64,000 nucleotides of DNA, from contig OZ244043.1 in assembly GCA_965215215.1 (NCBI GenBank), forward strand, positions 3,906,001-3,970,000. Direction: 5' to 3'. The notes beneath the pieces are model-generated. The model did no database searches. It was given only the letters and a program-made list of their open reading frames with translations, and was not told the origin of the DNA. Position 1 is the first letter of the stretch. Every line of letters begins with the position of its first letter. The translations under genes and the position numbers were made by a program. Source of the DNA: CALDTK01 sp965215215. Lineage in GTDB: Bacteria; Bacteroidota; Bacteroidia; Chitinophagales; Saprospiraceae. This document shows positions 44,691-52,304 of the stretch, piece after piece.

Positions 44691-44963
44691 ATGCGCAAAA
44701 CACTCGTTCTCATCGTACTTAGTCTGTTGTTGATCGTACTGTTCGGCACCGAGCTTAGCGCTCAGTGTCCGATGTGTAGGATCTCAGCCGAGAGCAACCT
44801 CTCCAACGGGGGTACCGCGGGCCAGGGGCTGAACGCGGGGATACTTTACCTTTTCGCTACTCCATACTTGGTGGCTGGGATCATTGGTTTCATTTGGTAC
44901 CGGCACCGACGCAACACGCGTTCCGAGGAACCAGCGACACTGGATAGTCCTTCGCTCAACTAG
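44691..44963 (+). CDS. Small membrane protein of the oxidase cluster, function unknown
   Basis: The 90-residue protein has an N-terminal hydrophobic signal or anchor, a CPMCR motif (Cys near 26 and 29), and a second transmembrane helix (about 50-69) followed by RHRR. I do not know a named family. Its position as last gene of the respiratory cluster suggests a link to the oxidase. It overlaps the convergent DUF423 gene by 8 bp. Confidence 0.75.
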   Translation: MRKTLVLIVLSLLLIVLFGTELSAQCPMCRISAESNLSNGGTAGQGLNAGILYLFATPYLVAGIIGFIWYRHRRNTRSEEPATLDSPSLN

Positions 44964-45417
44964 ACCGTCGCCCTCGAGCGGCGAAAGCCAGGAGTCCCCA
45001 ACCGGCAATAAAGAATAAGCCCCCTATCGGCGTAATGGCCCCCAGCCAACTGGCTTTCTCTAGCCCGATCAATTTTCTCGTGGCTAAGAGGTAGAGACTC
45101 CCGCTGAAGACGAGCTGTCCCCAACCGAAAGCACTCGTACTGTATTTGATTAACTCGCGCTTGCCGTTACCCACCTGATCGTAGCGTAAGCTAGCGACGA
45201 ACAGGAGGGCGAGTACGTGAATAAAGTGGTAGCGATTGGCCGTCTGGTAGACTTCGAGGCGCTGTGCGTCCAGCGACCCCTCGAGGGCGTGTGCCCCGAA
45301 AGCGCCCAGTGCGACCGCCAGCGCTCCGGAGACTGCGCCGACCGTAAGGATAGATGGGCGTTCCGCCAGGTAGCTGGTCGGGGTTGCGGCGGTAAGCTCT
45401 GCACGGGGCTTCGACAT
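44956..45417 (-). CDS. DUF423 small membrane protein
   Basis: The 153-residue protein has four predicted helices and DUF423 marks: SGALAVALGAFGAHALEG, YQTANRYHFIHVLAL, FGWGQLVFSGSLYLL and ITPIGGLFFIAGWGLL. Role unknown. ATG 45417 (MSKPRAELTAA) is the likely start. Confidence 0.88.
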   Translation of the reverse strand: MSKPRAELTAATPTSYLAERPSILTVGAVSGALAVALGAFGAHALEGSLDAQRLEVYQTANRYHFIHVLALLFVASLRYDQVGNGKRELIKYSTSAFGWGQLVFSGSLYLLATRKLIGLEKASWLGAITPIGGLFFIAGWGLLAFAARGRRSS

Positions 45418-45786
45418 AGTGGGGGTATTTGCCGCCGTAAGATGAAGTTGGGCTGAGCGAATCAAGCTGTTCTGAATGTCTGGATGTCGCTAGCATTCGG
45501 TGGGGCGTCGGAGCCACACGCACTCGGGTGAACCCAGTACAAATAGAGTTTAAAGTTTCGCCCCGCACACCGGACTAGGATATGTCTGACATCCCCTCAT
45601 CTACGGCAAGCGGCGAGGTCTCCTCCCGCCCGTCGCGCGGCTCGAACGATGCCTTCGTATCTGCCCTTCGCCACGCTCCTCGTTCAGAACGAAATTCGCT
45701 CGCTTTCGCCACGGTATGAGTTGTTGGATACCGTCTAGCGCCCGGAGGCCCCGGCCTAGGGATACCAGGCTTACCCATAGACCAAA
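45418..45786. other. Intergenic stretch of 369 bp, nothing firm
   Basis: The region between DUF423 and ung holds no convincing gene. A 45-codon frame (45582-45719, +) and a 67-codon minus frame look random. A small hairpin CGGTAT/ATACCG lies near 45713-45734. No RNA family was recognised. Confidence 0.5.
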
Positions 45787-46500
45787 CTAGCTCGGCAACT
45801 GCCAGTCGATGGGTCGTTCGCCATGCTCCTCGAGGTAGGCATTGGCCTGAGAGAAGTGCTTGCTTCCGAAGTAGGCTCCACGCGCGAGTGGGCTGGGGTG
45901 TGCAGCGGTAAGCACCAAGTGCTTACTACCGTCGATGAGCTCGGCTTTTTTCTGCGCGAACGCACCCCACAGCATGAAGACGAGCCGCTCTCGTTTTGCC
46001 GAAAGGCTACCGATCACCGCATCGGTGAAGGTTTGCCAACCGAGTTTTTTGTGGCTTCCGGCCTTATTGCGCTCGACGGTGAGCATACTGTTTAGCAAAA
46101 ATACGCCCTGTTCCGCCCAAGCGGTAAGGTCACCGTGACCAACCTCCTTGAAGCCCACGTCATCTCGCATCTCCTTGAAGATATTACCGAGCGAGGGTGG
46201 GGTACGCTTACCGCGGGGCACACTGAAGCTCAGTCCCATGGCCTCACCCGGATTGTGGTAAGGATCCTGACCGAGGATAACCACCTTCACCTGATCGAAG
46301 GGAGTCGTGTTGAAGGCGTTGAAGATGAGGGCCCCTGGGGGGTAGATGGTCGTGCCGGCCGTGTGCATCTCCTTCAAGCGATCGACTAGCTTGTGGAAGT
46401 AGGGTTGCCTGAACTCTGAGGCGAGCGCCTCTTTCCAGGAATCTTCCATCTGTACCTCAACGGGGGCTAGGTTATCGTATGCGAGCTGTGCGTCTGCCAT
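45787..46500 (-). CDS. ung: Uracil-DNA glycosylase
   Basis: Ung removes uracil from DNA. The 237-residue family 1 enzyme has the water-activating loop VILGQDPYHNPGEAMGLSFSV (Asp79), LLNSMLTVERNKAGSH and the HPSPLARGAYFG leucine loop near 201. Length and start are typical. It is divergent from the tRNA-Arg gene. One variant motif (GTTTTGCCGAAAGG) lies antisense within it. Confidence 0.97.
   Translation of the reverse strand: MADAQLAYDNLAPVEVQMEDSWKEALASEFRQPYFHKLVDRLKEMHTAGTTIYPPGALIFNAFNTTPFDQVKVVILGQDPYHNPGEAMGLSFSVPRGKRTPPSLGNIFKEMRDDVGFKEVGHGDLTAWAEQGVFLLNSMLTVERNKAGSHKKLGWQTFTDAVIGSLSAKRERLVFMLWGAFAQKKAELIDGSKHLVLTAAHPSPLARGAYFGSKHFSQANAYLEEHGERPIDWQLPS
45993..46006 (+). repeat. Variant motif GTTTTGCCGMAAGG, copy b
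   Basis: GTTTTGCCGAAAGG, followed by C (GCC/GGC stem, GAAA loop). Antisense to ung. Confidence 0.6.
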
Positions 46501-46574
46501 AGAAAAGCTTTGTTAGAGACAACCTGGTACGCGGCATTTTGTGCAGACGGGTAGGCGCGTAGTTTTGTCGAACC

Positions 46575-46647
46575 GGCCGCGTAGCTCAGGGGATAGAGCA
46601 GCTGACTTCTAATCAGCCGGTCGCAGGTTCGAATCCTGCCGCGGTCA
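46575..46647 (+). tRNA. tRNA-Arg (TCT)
   Basis: A 73-nt cloverleaf: acceptor GGCCGCG/CGCGGTC with discriminator A, D-arm GCTC..GAGC, anticodon stem CTGA/TCAG with loop containing TCT, and TTCGAAT T-loop. CCA is not encoded. The next gene's stop codon begins at the following base. Confidence 0.96.
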
Positions 46648-47433
46648 CTACTTCGAGTACTTCTGGATAGCGTCCTCGATACGCTGCACCCGGTTGGCTG
46701 GGCTCGGGTGGGTACTCATAAATTCGGGTTTACTGCTACCCCCACTGGCCTGCTCCAGGATGCGCATTACCCCCTTGAGTTGCTCGGCGTCGAAGCCGGA
46801 CTCGAGCATGAAGCGTACGCCGAGTTCGTCGGATTCGAGCTCCTGGTCACGGCCGTAACTCATGTTGACGAGGTTACTGACCACGGCCGCGACCGCACCG
46901 GTCGCCATCATCCTCCGCCCCCCCTGCCCGGAGCTGGCGATAACGGCGGCCCCGGACAGGCCTTCGGCCAGCCGCTGTTGGGAGATACGCTCGGCGCTGT
47001 GGCGCGCGACCACGTGGCCGACCTCGTGACCGAGCACACCGGCGAGCTGATCGGCGTTTTCGAGTTGGGTGTACAACGCCCGGGTTACGAATACCTGCCC
47101 GCCGGGTAAGGCGAAGGCATTCACCGTGTTCGGATCCGCGAGCAGGTGGAAGTCGTATTGGTACGCCGTTTGGCTCGCCGCCGAATTTTGCACGATCTGT
47201 TGACCGATCTGATCGACGAGCGCCTGGTCCTGTTCACTCGCATCGAGGCCTCCGTGCTGTTGCGCCATCACGGGGGCGGACTCGAGTCCGAGCGCGATCT
47301 CCTCGTCGACGGAGATGGAGATATGTTGCTCCTCGCCGGTCACTTCGTTCAGGTCGGTATTGAAGTAATACCGGCCGAGGGTAAACAGCGCCATCACGAT
47401 CCCCACAATCACCGTCAATCCTATCCTTCGCAT
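46648..47433 (-). CDS. M48-family membrane-anchored zinc metalloprotease
   Basis: The 261-residue protein has one N-terminal helix (about 5-22) and the M48 catalytic site HEVGHVVARH with a downstream ELESDELGVRFMLE glutamate. FMSTHPSPANRV near the end is shared with the larger M48 protein at 4829-6268. It lacks the LysM tail. It is expected to act on the periplasmic side of the membrane. Its stop codon directly abuts the tRNA-Arg 3' end in convergent orientation. Confidence 0.9.
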   Translation of the reverse strand: MRRIGLTVIVGIVMALFTLGRYYFNTDLNEVTGEEQHISISVDEEIALGLESAPVMAQQHGGLDASEQDQALVDQIGQQIVQNSAASQTAYQYDFHLLADPNTVNAFALPGGQVFVTRALYTQLENADQLAGVLGHEVGHVVARHSAERISQQRLAEGLSGAAVIASSGQGGRRMMATGAVAAVVSNLVNMSYGRDQELESDELGVRFMLESGFDAEQLKGVMRILEQASGGSSKPEFMSTHPSPANRVQRIEDAIQKYSK

Positions 47434-47491
47434 TCCGCTGGGCTTTTGATCTAAGATGCAACCAGCTTAACGGAGGCCGGGTTTAAGCGCT

Positions 47492-48127
47492 GTGAAGCTC
47501 GTGCAACCGTTGTCAGATTTAATCCAGGACGCCGTAGACGATGATGTAGATGCACAGGCTAGCGCCTGGGTACCGACGCCCTTCGGGCGTTTTCGCATGA
47601 CGGCCTACGCGCAGAGCGATCGAGAGCTGATGCCCAACCTCGCCCTGGTAGCCGAGGGGACCGACTTCTCTAAGCCCGTACTCATCCGGTTGCACAGTGA
47701 GTGCTTGACGGGCGACCTGTTCGGGTCCTACCGCTGCGATTGCGGCGAACAGCTCGAACGGGCCCTCCGACTCACCGGCGCGCAGGGTGGGGTAGTACTG
47801 TACCTGAGACAAGAGGGGCGCGGTATCGGTATCATCAACAAGCTGCGCGCCTACGAGCTACAGGACGACGGTGCCGATACGGTGGAGGCGAATCAACTGC
47901 TCGGGTTGCCTGTAGACGACCGAGACTACCAAATCGCGCTGGACATGGCTCACGACTTGGGGATCACACGCGTGCGGTTGCTAACGAACAATCCCCTCAA
48001 GGTTTCCGCTTTCGAGGGCAGCGGGATAGAGGTAGTCGAGCGCGTCCCTATCGAGATTGCGCCACGGCCGGAGAACGATCGCTACCTCGGTACCAAGCGA
48101 GACAGTATGGGGCACCAACTACACTGA
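47492..48127 (+). CDS. ribA: GTP cyclohydrolase II
   Basis: RibA opens GTP in the first step of riboflavin synthesis. The 211-residue protein has the Zn-binding HSECLTGDLFGSYRCDCGEQ, YLRQEGRGIGIINKLRAY, and LLTNNPLKV. It is the stand-alone form with no RibB half. The start is GTG at 47492 (MKLVQPLSDL); a Shine-Dalgarno site is not evident. Confidence 0.95.
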   Translation: MKLVQPLSDLIQDAVDDDVDAQASAWVPTPFGRFRMTAYAQSDRELMPNLALVAEGTDFSKPVLIRLHSECLTGDLFGSYRCDCGEQLERALRLTGAQGGVVLYLRQEGRGIGIINKLRAYELQDDGADTVEANQLLGLPVDDRDYQIALDMAHDLGITRVRLLTNNPLKVSAFEGSGIEVVERVPIEIAPRPENDRYLGTKRDSMGHQLH

Positions 48128-48173
48128 GGGCAACCGGGCGAGGAGCTACGAGAAGAGCTCGCGCAGTGGCGCG

Positions 48174-49535
48174 CTACCGCTTGGAGATCGGTTTCACTTG
48201 CGTTCGTAGGCGTTCCACTACGAACTCGCCGACTTGCTCACCCTGCTCCACACCGTTGTAAATCGCTGGCCCGTAATGGATACCGCCGTACAGCCGCGAG
48301 TCGGCCGCCTCCTCGCTCGCCGCTAGAAAGCTCGAAAATCTTCGGGGGGGTAATCCCCAGTCGACCTCGACGCTGTCGATGTAGGCGTAGTCATCGCCAA
48401 ATAAGTCGGTTAGCGCGACGGCGGCAGCACGACTGATCACGCTGTGTCCGCTCGTGTATTCCGGAAATGGCGGTGTCTGTAGTGCCGGTACCCAATCCTC
48501 GTCGATGAATTGATTGATCACCGTTTCCGGACGCACGAGGTTCGAACGATACTTCTCGTCCCAGCAGCTGATGAAACCGTCGGCCAGCGACAGGGCGACC
48601 CGCAGGTAAGCTTCCGCCGTTTTAGCTGGAGTAAGCCCCTCCTTCTTGGCCACCGACTTAGTGATACCCATCCAGTGGCCACCGGGCGTAATTTTCTTGG
48701 TGGCGAACATCACGTGTCCGCGGTGGTGGCTTACGAAGGGGTTGCAATCCCAGAAGGAGGCTATCGCCGTGCGTTCGATCCGGTTCGAATCGAGGGCGTG
48801 GTAAACCTCGTCAACGTCTTCGCGAAACTCGCTGCCCGCCGTCAGGTCGTAGGCGGGCGGTGGGGCAGGCTTGAATTGCTCGGCGCTGTCGAGCACGAAA
48901 GGCCGCATCTCGGTCCAGTGCGGCTCGATCCCATCCATGTAATCGGGTGGGGTTGGGCGCCAGCGACTCGCCTCGTTGGTTACGCTGAATTTAGGGAAGG
49001 TCCGACTCTGCTTGTAGTTGTCCTCATCCGCCCAGGCCAGCACCGCATCGCTCACTGCCTCCCCGTAAGCCACCGAGCGCGCGAACACTTCGTCCGGCAT
49101 GCGCACCTGTTTGAATTCTCGTTCCACGCCCTTGCGATACGCGTCGATCTTATCCTCCGAGAAGATCAGTTCTTTGCCCGTTTCCAGCGTAGCGACCGCC
49201 GAGGCGAGCGGATAGCAGTAGGTCATACCGGCCTCGGGCCGGGGTAGGGCGTCGAGTCCGTTCAACTGTCCAACGACCGAGACCAGGTCCGGGTCGTCCA
49301 GGCGGGCGGTTTCGTAGCCGGCCACGGTCGCGTACGCGTAGATGCGAGCCGCCTGCGGCGGGGAGAAGATATCGTGTACGATCACGTCCGTGATCTGCTG
49401 AATCGACCCGTTCAGCGCATCCGTTTGCTGGGCCTCCTCCTCCCAGTGCTCGTTAACGGAGCTGCAGGCACTAACCAGGAGCACGCAAAGGGTTAGCGTA
49501 GCGGTATAAAACGGGATGTGAGACAACTTTTGCAT
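48174..49535 (-). CDS. Vanadium-dependent haloperoxidase / PAP2-like lipoprotein
   Basis: The 453-residue protein begins with a lipoprotein signal (LTLCVLLVSACSS) at ATG 49535. The vanadate/phosphate-binding motifs are present: KYRSNLVRP (KxxxxxxRP), TSGHSVISRAAA (usually PSGH) and SRLYGGIHYG (SRxxxGxH). This matches bacterial vanadium chloro/bromoperoxidase-like proteins; a phosphatase activity is also possible because the fold is shared. A TACCTTAC box (49551-49544) ends 8 nt before the start. Confidence 0.85.
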   Translation of the reverse strand: MQKLSHIPFYTATLTLCVLLVSACSSVNEHWEEEAQQTDALNGSIQQITDVIVHDIFSPPQAARIYAYATVAGYETARLDDPDLVSVVGQLNGLDALPRPEAGMTYCYPLASAVATLETGKELIFSEDKIDAYRKGVEREFKQVRMPDEVFARSVAYGEAVSDAVLAWADEDNYKQSRTFPKFSVTNEASRWRPTPPDYMDGIEPHWTEMRPFVLDSAEQFKPAPPPAYDLTAGSEFREDVDEVYHALDSNRIERTAIASFWDCNPFVSHHRGHVMFATKKITPGGHWMGITKSVAKKEGLTPAKTAEAYLRVALSLADGFISCWDEKYRSNLVRPETVINQFIDEDWVPALQTPPFPEYTSGHSVISRAAAVALTDLFGDDYAYIDSVEVDWGLPPRRFSSFLAASEEAADSRLYGGIHYGPAIYNGVEQGEQVGEFVVERLRTQVKPISKR

Positions 49536-49543
49536 ATACAGGA

Positions 49544-49551
49544 GTAAGGTA
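49544..49551 (-). promoter_or_regulatory. Putative -7 box before the haloperoxidase gene
   Basis: Minus-strand TACCTTAC, 8 nt before the ATG at 49535; it lies in the 22-bp gap after the aldehyde dehydrogenase stop. Confidence 0.35.
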
Positions 49552-49557
49552 AGTCGC

Positions 49558-50982
49558 TTAACCAAGAAGCCATTTAACTGCCTTCAGCGCGTAAGCCTGG
49601 TAGGGGGCATATCTAACTTTTAGATTAATCTTCCCGGTATTTCGAAGGATGCTTTTCGAATTGGTAAACGTGCGAAAGCCCGCTTCGCCGTGGTAGCGGC
49701 CCAGACCACTCGCGTGCACGCCACCGAAGGGCAAATTGGGCTCGTTGAGGTGCACGAGGGTATCGTTGATGCAGCCTCCGCCAAAACTGAGCTCCTCGAT
49801 AAACGCCGATGCGTTCGCCTTGGATTCGGTGAATAGGTAGGCGGCCAAAGGGTCGGGATTACGTTCGACGATCGCCTTGGCGTCGTCCCAGTTGCCGAAG
49901 GGGACGACCGGCAGTAACGGTCCGAAGATCTCCTCGGTCATCAGGTGCGAATCGAGGTCGACTTCCGTCAAAACGGTGGGCGCGATGTAGCGATCGCTGG
50001 CGTCGTGCTGCCCGCCGTACACCACGCGACCTTCGCCCAACAACCCGACGAGCCGATCGAACTGCTCGTCGTTGACCACCCTCGCCAGGTCCGGACTCTC
50101 CTGCGGGTTAGCGCCGTAGGATTCTCGCAGGCGGGTGATTAGCTGGGAGACGAACGCGCCGTACACGTTGCCCTGCACGAGCACGTAGTCCGGCGCCACG
50201 CAAGTTTGACCGAGGTTGAAGCACTTGCCCCAGACAATCCGATCCACCGCTGCGCCGAGCACGGCGTCGTCCATCACGATGGCCGGGCTCTTCCCACCGA
50301 GTTCGAGGGTACACGGAACGAGCGCCTCGCCGCACCGCTCGCCGAGCGAGCGCCCCACGGGCGTGGACCCCGTGTAGAAGACGTGATCGAAACGTCCGGC
50401 GTCCATGAGTGTCGGTACGACCTCGGCGCCGGCTCCCTGGACGACGCGGACCTGGGCGCTCCCGAAAGCTCGCTCGCAGATTTTTTGGACGACTACGGCG
50501 GTGCGCGGCGTGTCCTCGGCTGGCTTTAACACGACACAGCAGCCGGCCGCCAACGCGGCGATCAGCGGGGAGAAGGCGAGATTGACCGGGTAGTTCCAGG
50601 GGGCTACGACCAAGACTACGCCCTTGGGGACGGCGTGGACTTCGCCGCGGGCGGGCCAGGTAATTACACTCGTACCGGCGGATTCTACCTTCATCCAGGA
50701 GCGCAGGTGCTCGAGGGTGTGGTCGATATCCCGGTAGCAGAAGCCTACTTCGCTGGTGTAGGCCTCGAGGGCGGGCTTGCGGAAGTCGGCGTACAGCGCC
50801 GAGAGTAGATCGTCCTCGTGGTCTTCGATAGATTGCCGGAGCCGCTGCAAACTCGCCCGGCGCGCACCGTAGCTACGGGTGCCGCCGCGGTCGAAGTGCT
50901 CGCGGAGCGAGCGGTGGATGGCCTCCGCCTCCTGCGGCGAAAGCTCGCCCCGGAGGGCGGGCGAGTCTACGGTTGGCGTCAT
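49558..50982 (-). CDS. Aldehyde dehydrogenase, class 3 type
   Basis: The 474-residue NAD(P)-dependent enzyme has PWNYPVNLAFSPLIAALAAG, FYTGSTPVGRS, LELGGKSPAIV, the nucleophile Cys in FNLGQTCVAPDYVL, and EEIFGPLLPVV. It ends in a hydrophobic/basic tail (YQAYALKAVKWLL), which in ALDH3 members binds membranes, so a fatty aldehyde substrate is possible. ATG 50982 is chosen; ATG 51012 would add ten residues. It is divergent from bshB1 and precedes the haloperoxidase gene by 22 nt. Confidence 0.93.
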   Translation of the reverse strand: MTPTVDSPALRGELSPQEAEAIHRSLREHFDRGGTRSYGARRASLQRLRQSIEDHEDDLLSALYADFRKPALEAYTSEVGFCYRDIDHTLEHLRSWMKVESAGTSVITWPARGEVHAVPKGVVLVVAPWNYPVNLAFSPLIAALAAGCCVVLKPAEDTPRTAVVVQKICERAFGSAQVRVVQGAGAEVVPTLMDAGRFDHVFYTGSTPVGRSLGERCGEALVPCTLELGGKSPAIVMDDAVLGAAVDRIVWGKCFNLGQTCVAPDYVLVQGNVYGAFVSQLITRLRESYGANPQESPDLARVVNDEQFDRLVGLLGEGRVVYGGQHDASDRYIAPTVLTEVDLDSHLMTEEIFGPLLPVVPFGNWDDAKAIVERNPDPLAAYLFTESKANASAFIEELSFGGGCINDTLVHLNEPNLPFGGVHASGLGRYHGEAGFRTFTNSKSILRNTGKINLKVRYAPYQAYALKAVKWLLG

Positions 50983-51041
50983 AGCTGAAGGGCTGGCGTG
51001 GTTAGGTAACATCCGAAGTCGCGCTTCGGGTCGCCAACTTC

Positions 51042-51049
51042 TACCTTCC
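51042..51049 (+). promoter_or_regulatory. Putative -7 box before bshB1
   Basis: TACCTTCC ends 5 nt before the ATG at 51055. Confidence 0.4.
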
Positions 51050-51054
51050 GCCCC

Positions 51055-51771
51055 ATGGAGGTAGACATACTCGCCATTGGTGCCCACCCCGACGACGTGG
51101 AGCTCTCCGTCGCCGGCACCCTCCTCGCCGAGCGCGCGCGCGGCCGTTCGATCGGCCTGCTCGACCTCACCCGCGGCGAGCTCGGCACCCGTGGATCGGC
51201 GGATCTTCGGGACCGGGAGGCCGCCGAGAGCGCCGAGCTCATCGGAGCTAGCTTCCGCAAAAACCTGAAATTGGTCGATGGGTCGATCGTAAACGACGAA
51301 GCCTCCCGCCTGGCCATAATCCGAGTGATCCGGTGGAGCAAGCCGCGGATCGTGCTGGCCAACGCCCGCTCGGACCGCCACCCCGACCACGGCCGCGCGG
51401 CCTCGCTCATCGCGGATGCGTGCTTTTTCTCCGGCCTCCGCCGAATCGAAACGGAGTACGAGGGGGAAAGTCAGGCGGCCTTCCGACCGCAATCGCTCTA
51501 CCACTACATTCAGGATTACTACCGCGAGCCCTCCTTCGTCGTCGACATTTCAGCGCACATCGAACGGAAGATGGAGTGCGTGAGGTGCTTCGGCTCTCAG
51601 TTTAACAACGCCGAGAGCGAGGATCCTCAGACCCCGCTCTCGGGGGAAGATTTCTTTCCGTTTCTCTACGCGCGAGCCCGGCACTTCGGGCGGCCGGCGG
51701 GGTTCGAGTTTGCCGAGGGGTTCGAAAAGTCGAGGTTGTTCGGGGTGGAGAGCCTGTTTGGGTTGGTTTAG
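51055..51771 (+). CDS. bshB1: BshB1-like LmbE deacetylase (bacillithiol synthesis)
   Basis: BshB removes the acetyl group from N-acetylglucosaminyl malate in bacillithiol synthesis. The 238-residue protein has the LmbE Zn motif AIGAHPDDVELS, LTRGELGTRG, and ANARSDRHPDHGRAASLIADACFFSGLRR, with FRPQSLYHYIQDYYREPSFVVDIS, all typical of BshB1. bshA and bshC are not in the window. Confidence 0.93.
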   Translation: MEVDILAIGAHPDDVELSVAGTLLAERARGRSIGLLDLTRGELGTRGSADLRDREAAESAELIGASFRKNLKLVDGSIVNDEASRLAIIRVIRWSKPRIVLANARSDRHPDHGRAASLIADACFFSGLRRIETEYEGESQAAFRPQSLYHYIQDYYREPSFVVDISAHIERKMECVRCFGSQFNNAESEDPQTPLSGEDFFPFLYARARHFGRPAGFEFAEGFEKSRLFGVESLFGLV

Positions 51772-51965
51772 GGCCGGAGCGCATCAGGCGAGCTCCGCCC
51801 GCGTGCCCGGGAAACGGACACCCTATCCACAGCGAGGCACGAGCGGAACTCGCCTAACGCCACGCTCCTCGCGCGAGGCGAGGCACGGGCGAGAGCGGGG
51901 AGGGGGCGTGCTCGGGGGGAGCCTACGCGGCGGGAGAAACCTACGGTAAGTAAGCTAGGGGTGAC
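51772..51965. other. Convergent intergenic region with long inverted repeat
   Basis: Between bshB1 and a convergent gene. AGGCGAGCTCCGC (51786-51798) and GCGGAACTCGCCT (51843-51855) pair with one mismatch across a 44-nt loop. GCGAGGCACG occurs twice (about 51832 and 51879). No gene is evident. It could be a bidirectional terminator. Confidence 0.5.
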
Positions 51966-52304
51966 TCACCACCCCGGCTTGCCCTCCAAACGATTCACGT
52001 AATCCAAACTCCCCAACCGAAAGCGGAGCGGCACGCGGGCCGCATCCAGTCGATCGTCAAACCGGCAGAAGAAGGCGCGGTGCCCGGGCAGGAGATGCAC
52101 GGCTCGCCCGACGGTTGGCGCAGCGGAGCCAAGCACGTTCGCCCGAAGGTTCGGATACGGGGGGGCAACGTCCTCGCCCGCGCGTACCGTATCCTGAGCC
52201 GGGCCGGCTCCGGTAATGCGGGTGGATAAGCTATCGGATTGAGCCCCCGCTAACCAGGCGCCGCCGCACAGCACTACCGTAAGCCAGCAGCTACTCCTCC
52301 TCAC
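51966..52304 (-). CDS. Small exported protein of unknown function
   Basis: The 112-residue protein has a signal peptide (cleavage near AGAQ) and a mature part with no family I recognise; two segments, VGRAVHLLPGHRAFFCRFDD and LRFRLGSLDYVNRLEG, look ordered. It overlaps the upstream RNA methyltransferase gene by 14 nt, so it is probably co-translated. Confidence 0.7.
   Translation of the reverse strand: MRRSSCWLTVVLCGGAWLAGAQSDSLSTRITGAGPAQDTVRAGEDVAPPYPNLRANVLGSAAPTVGRAVHLLPGHRAFFCRFDDRLDAARVPLRFRLGSLDYVNRLEGKPGW

Noticed and set aside
45582..45719. 45-codon ORF between DUF423 and ung
   Set aside because: Composition is random-like (Ser/Arg-rich), with no family and no firm start signal.
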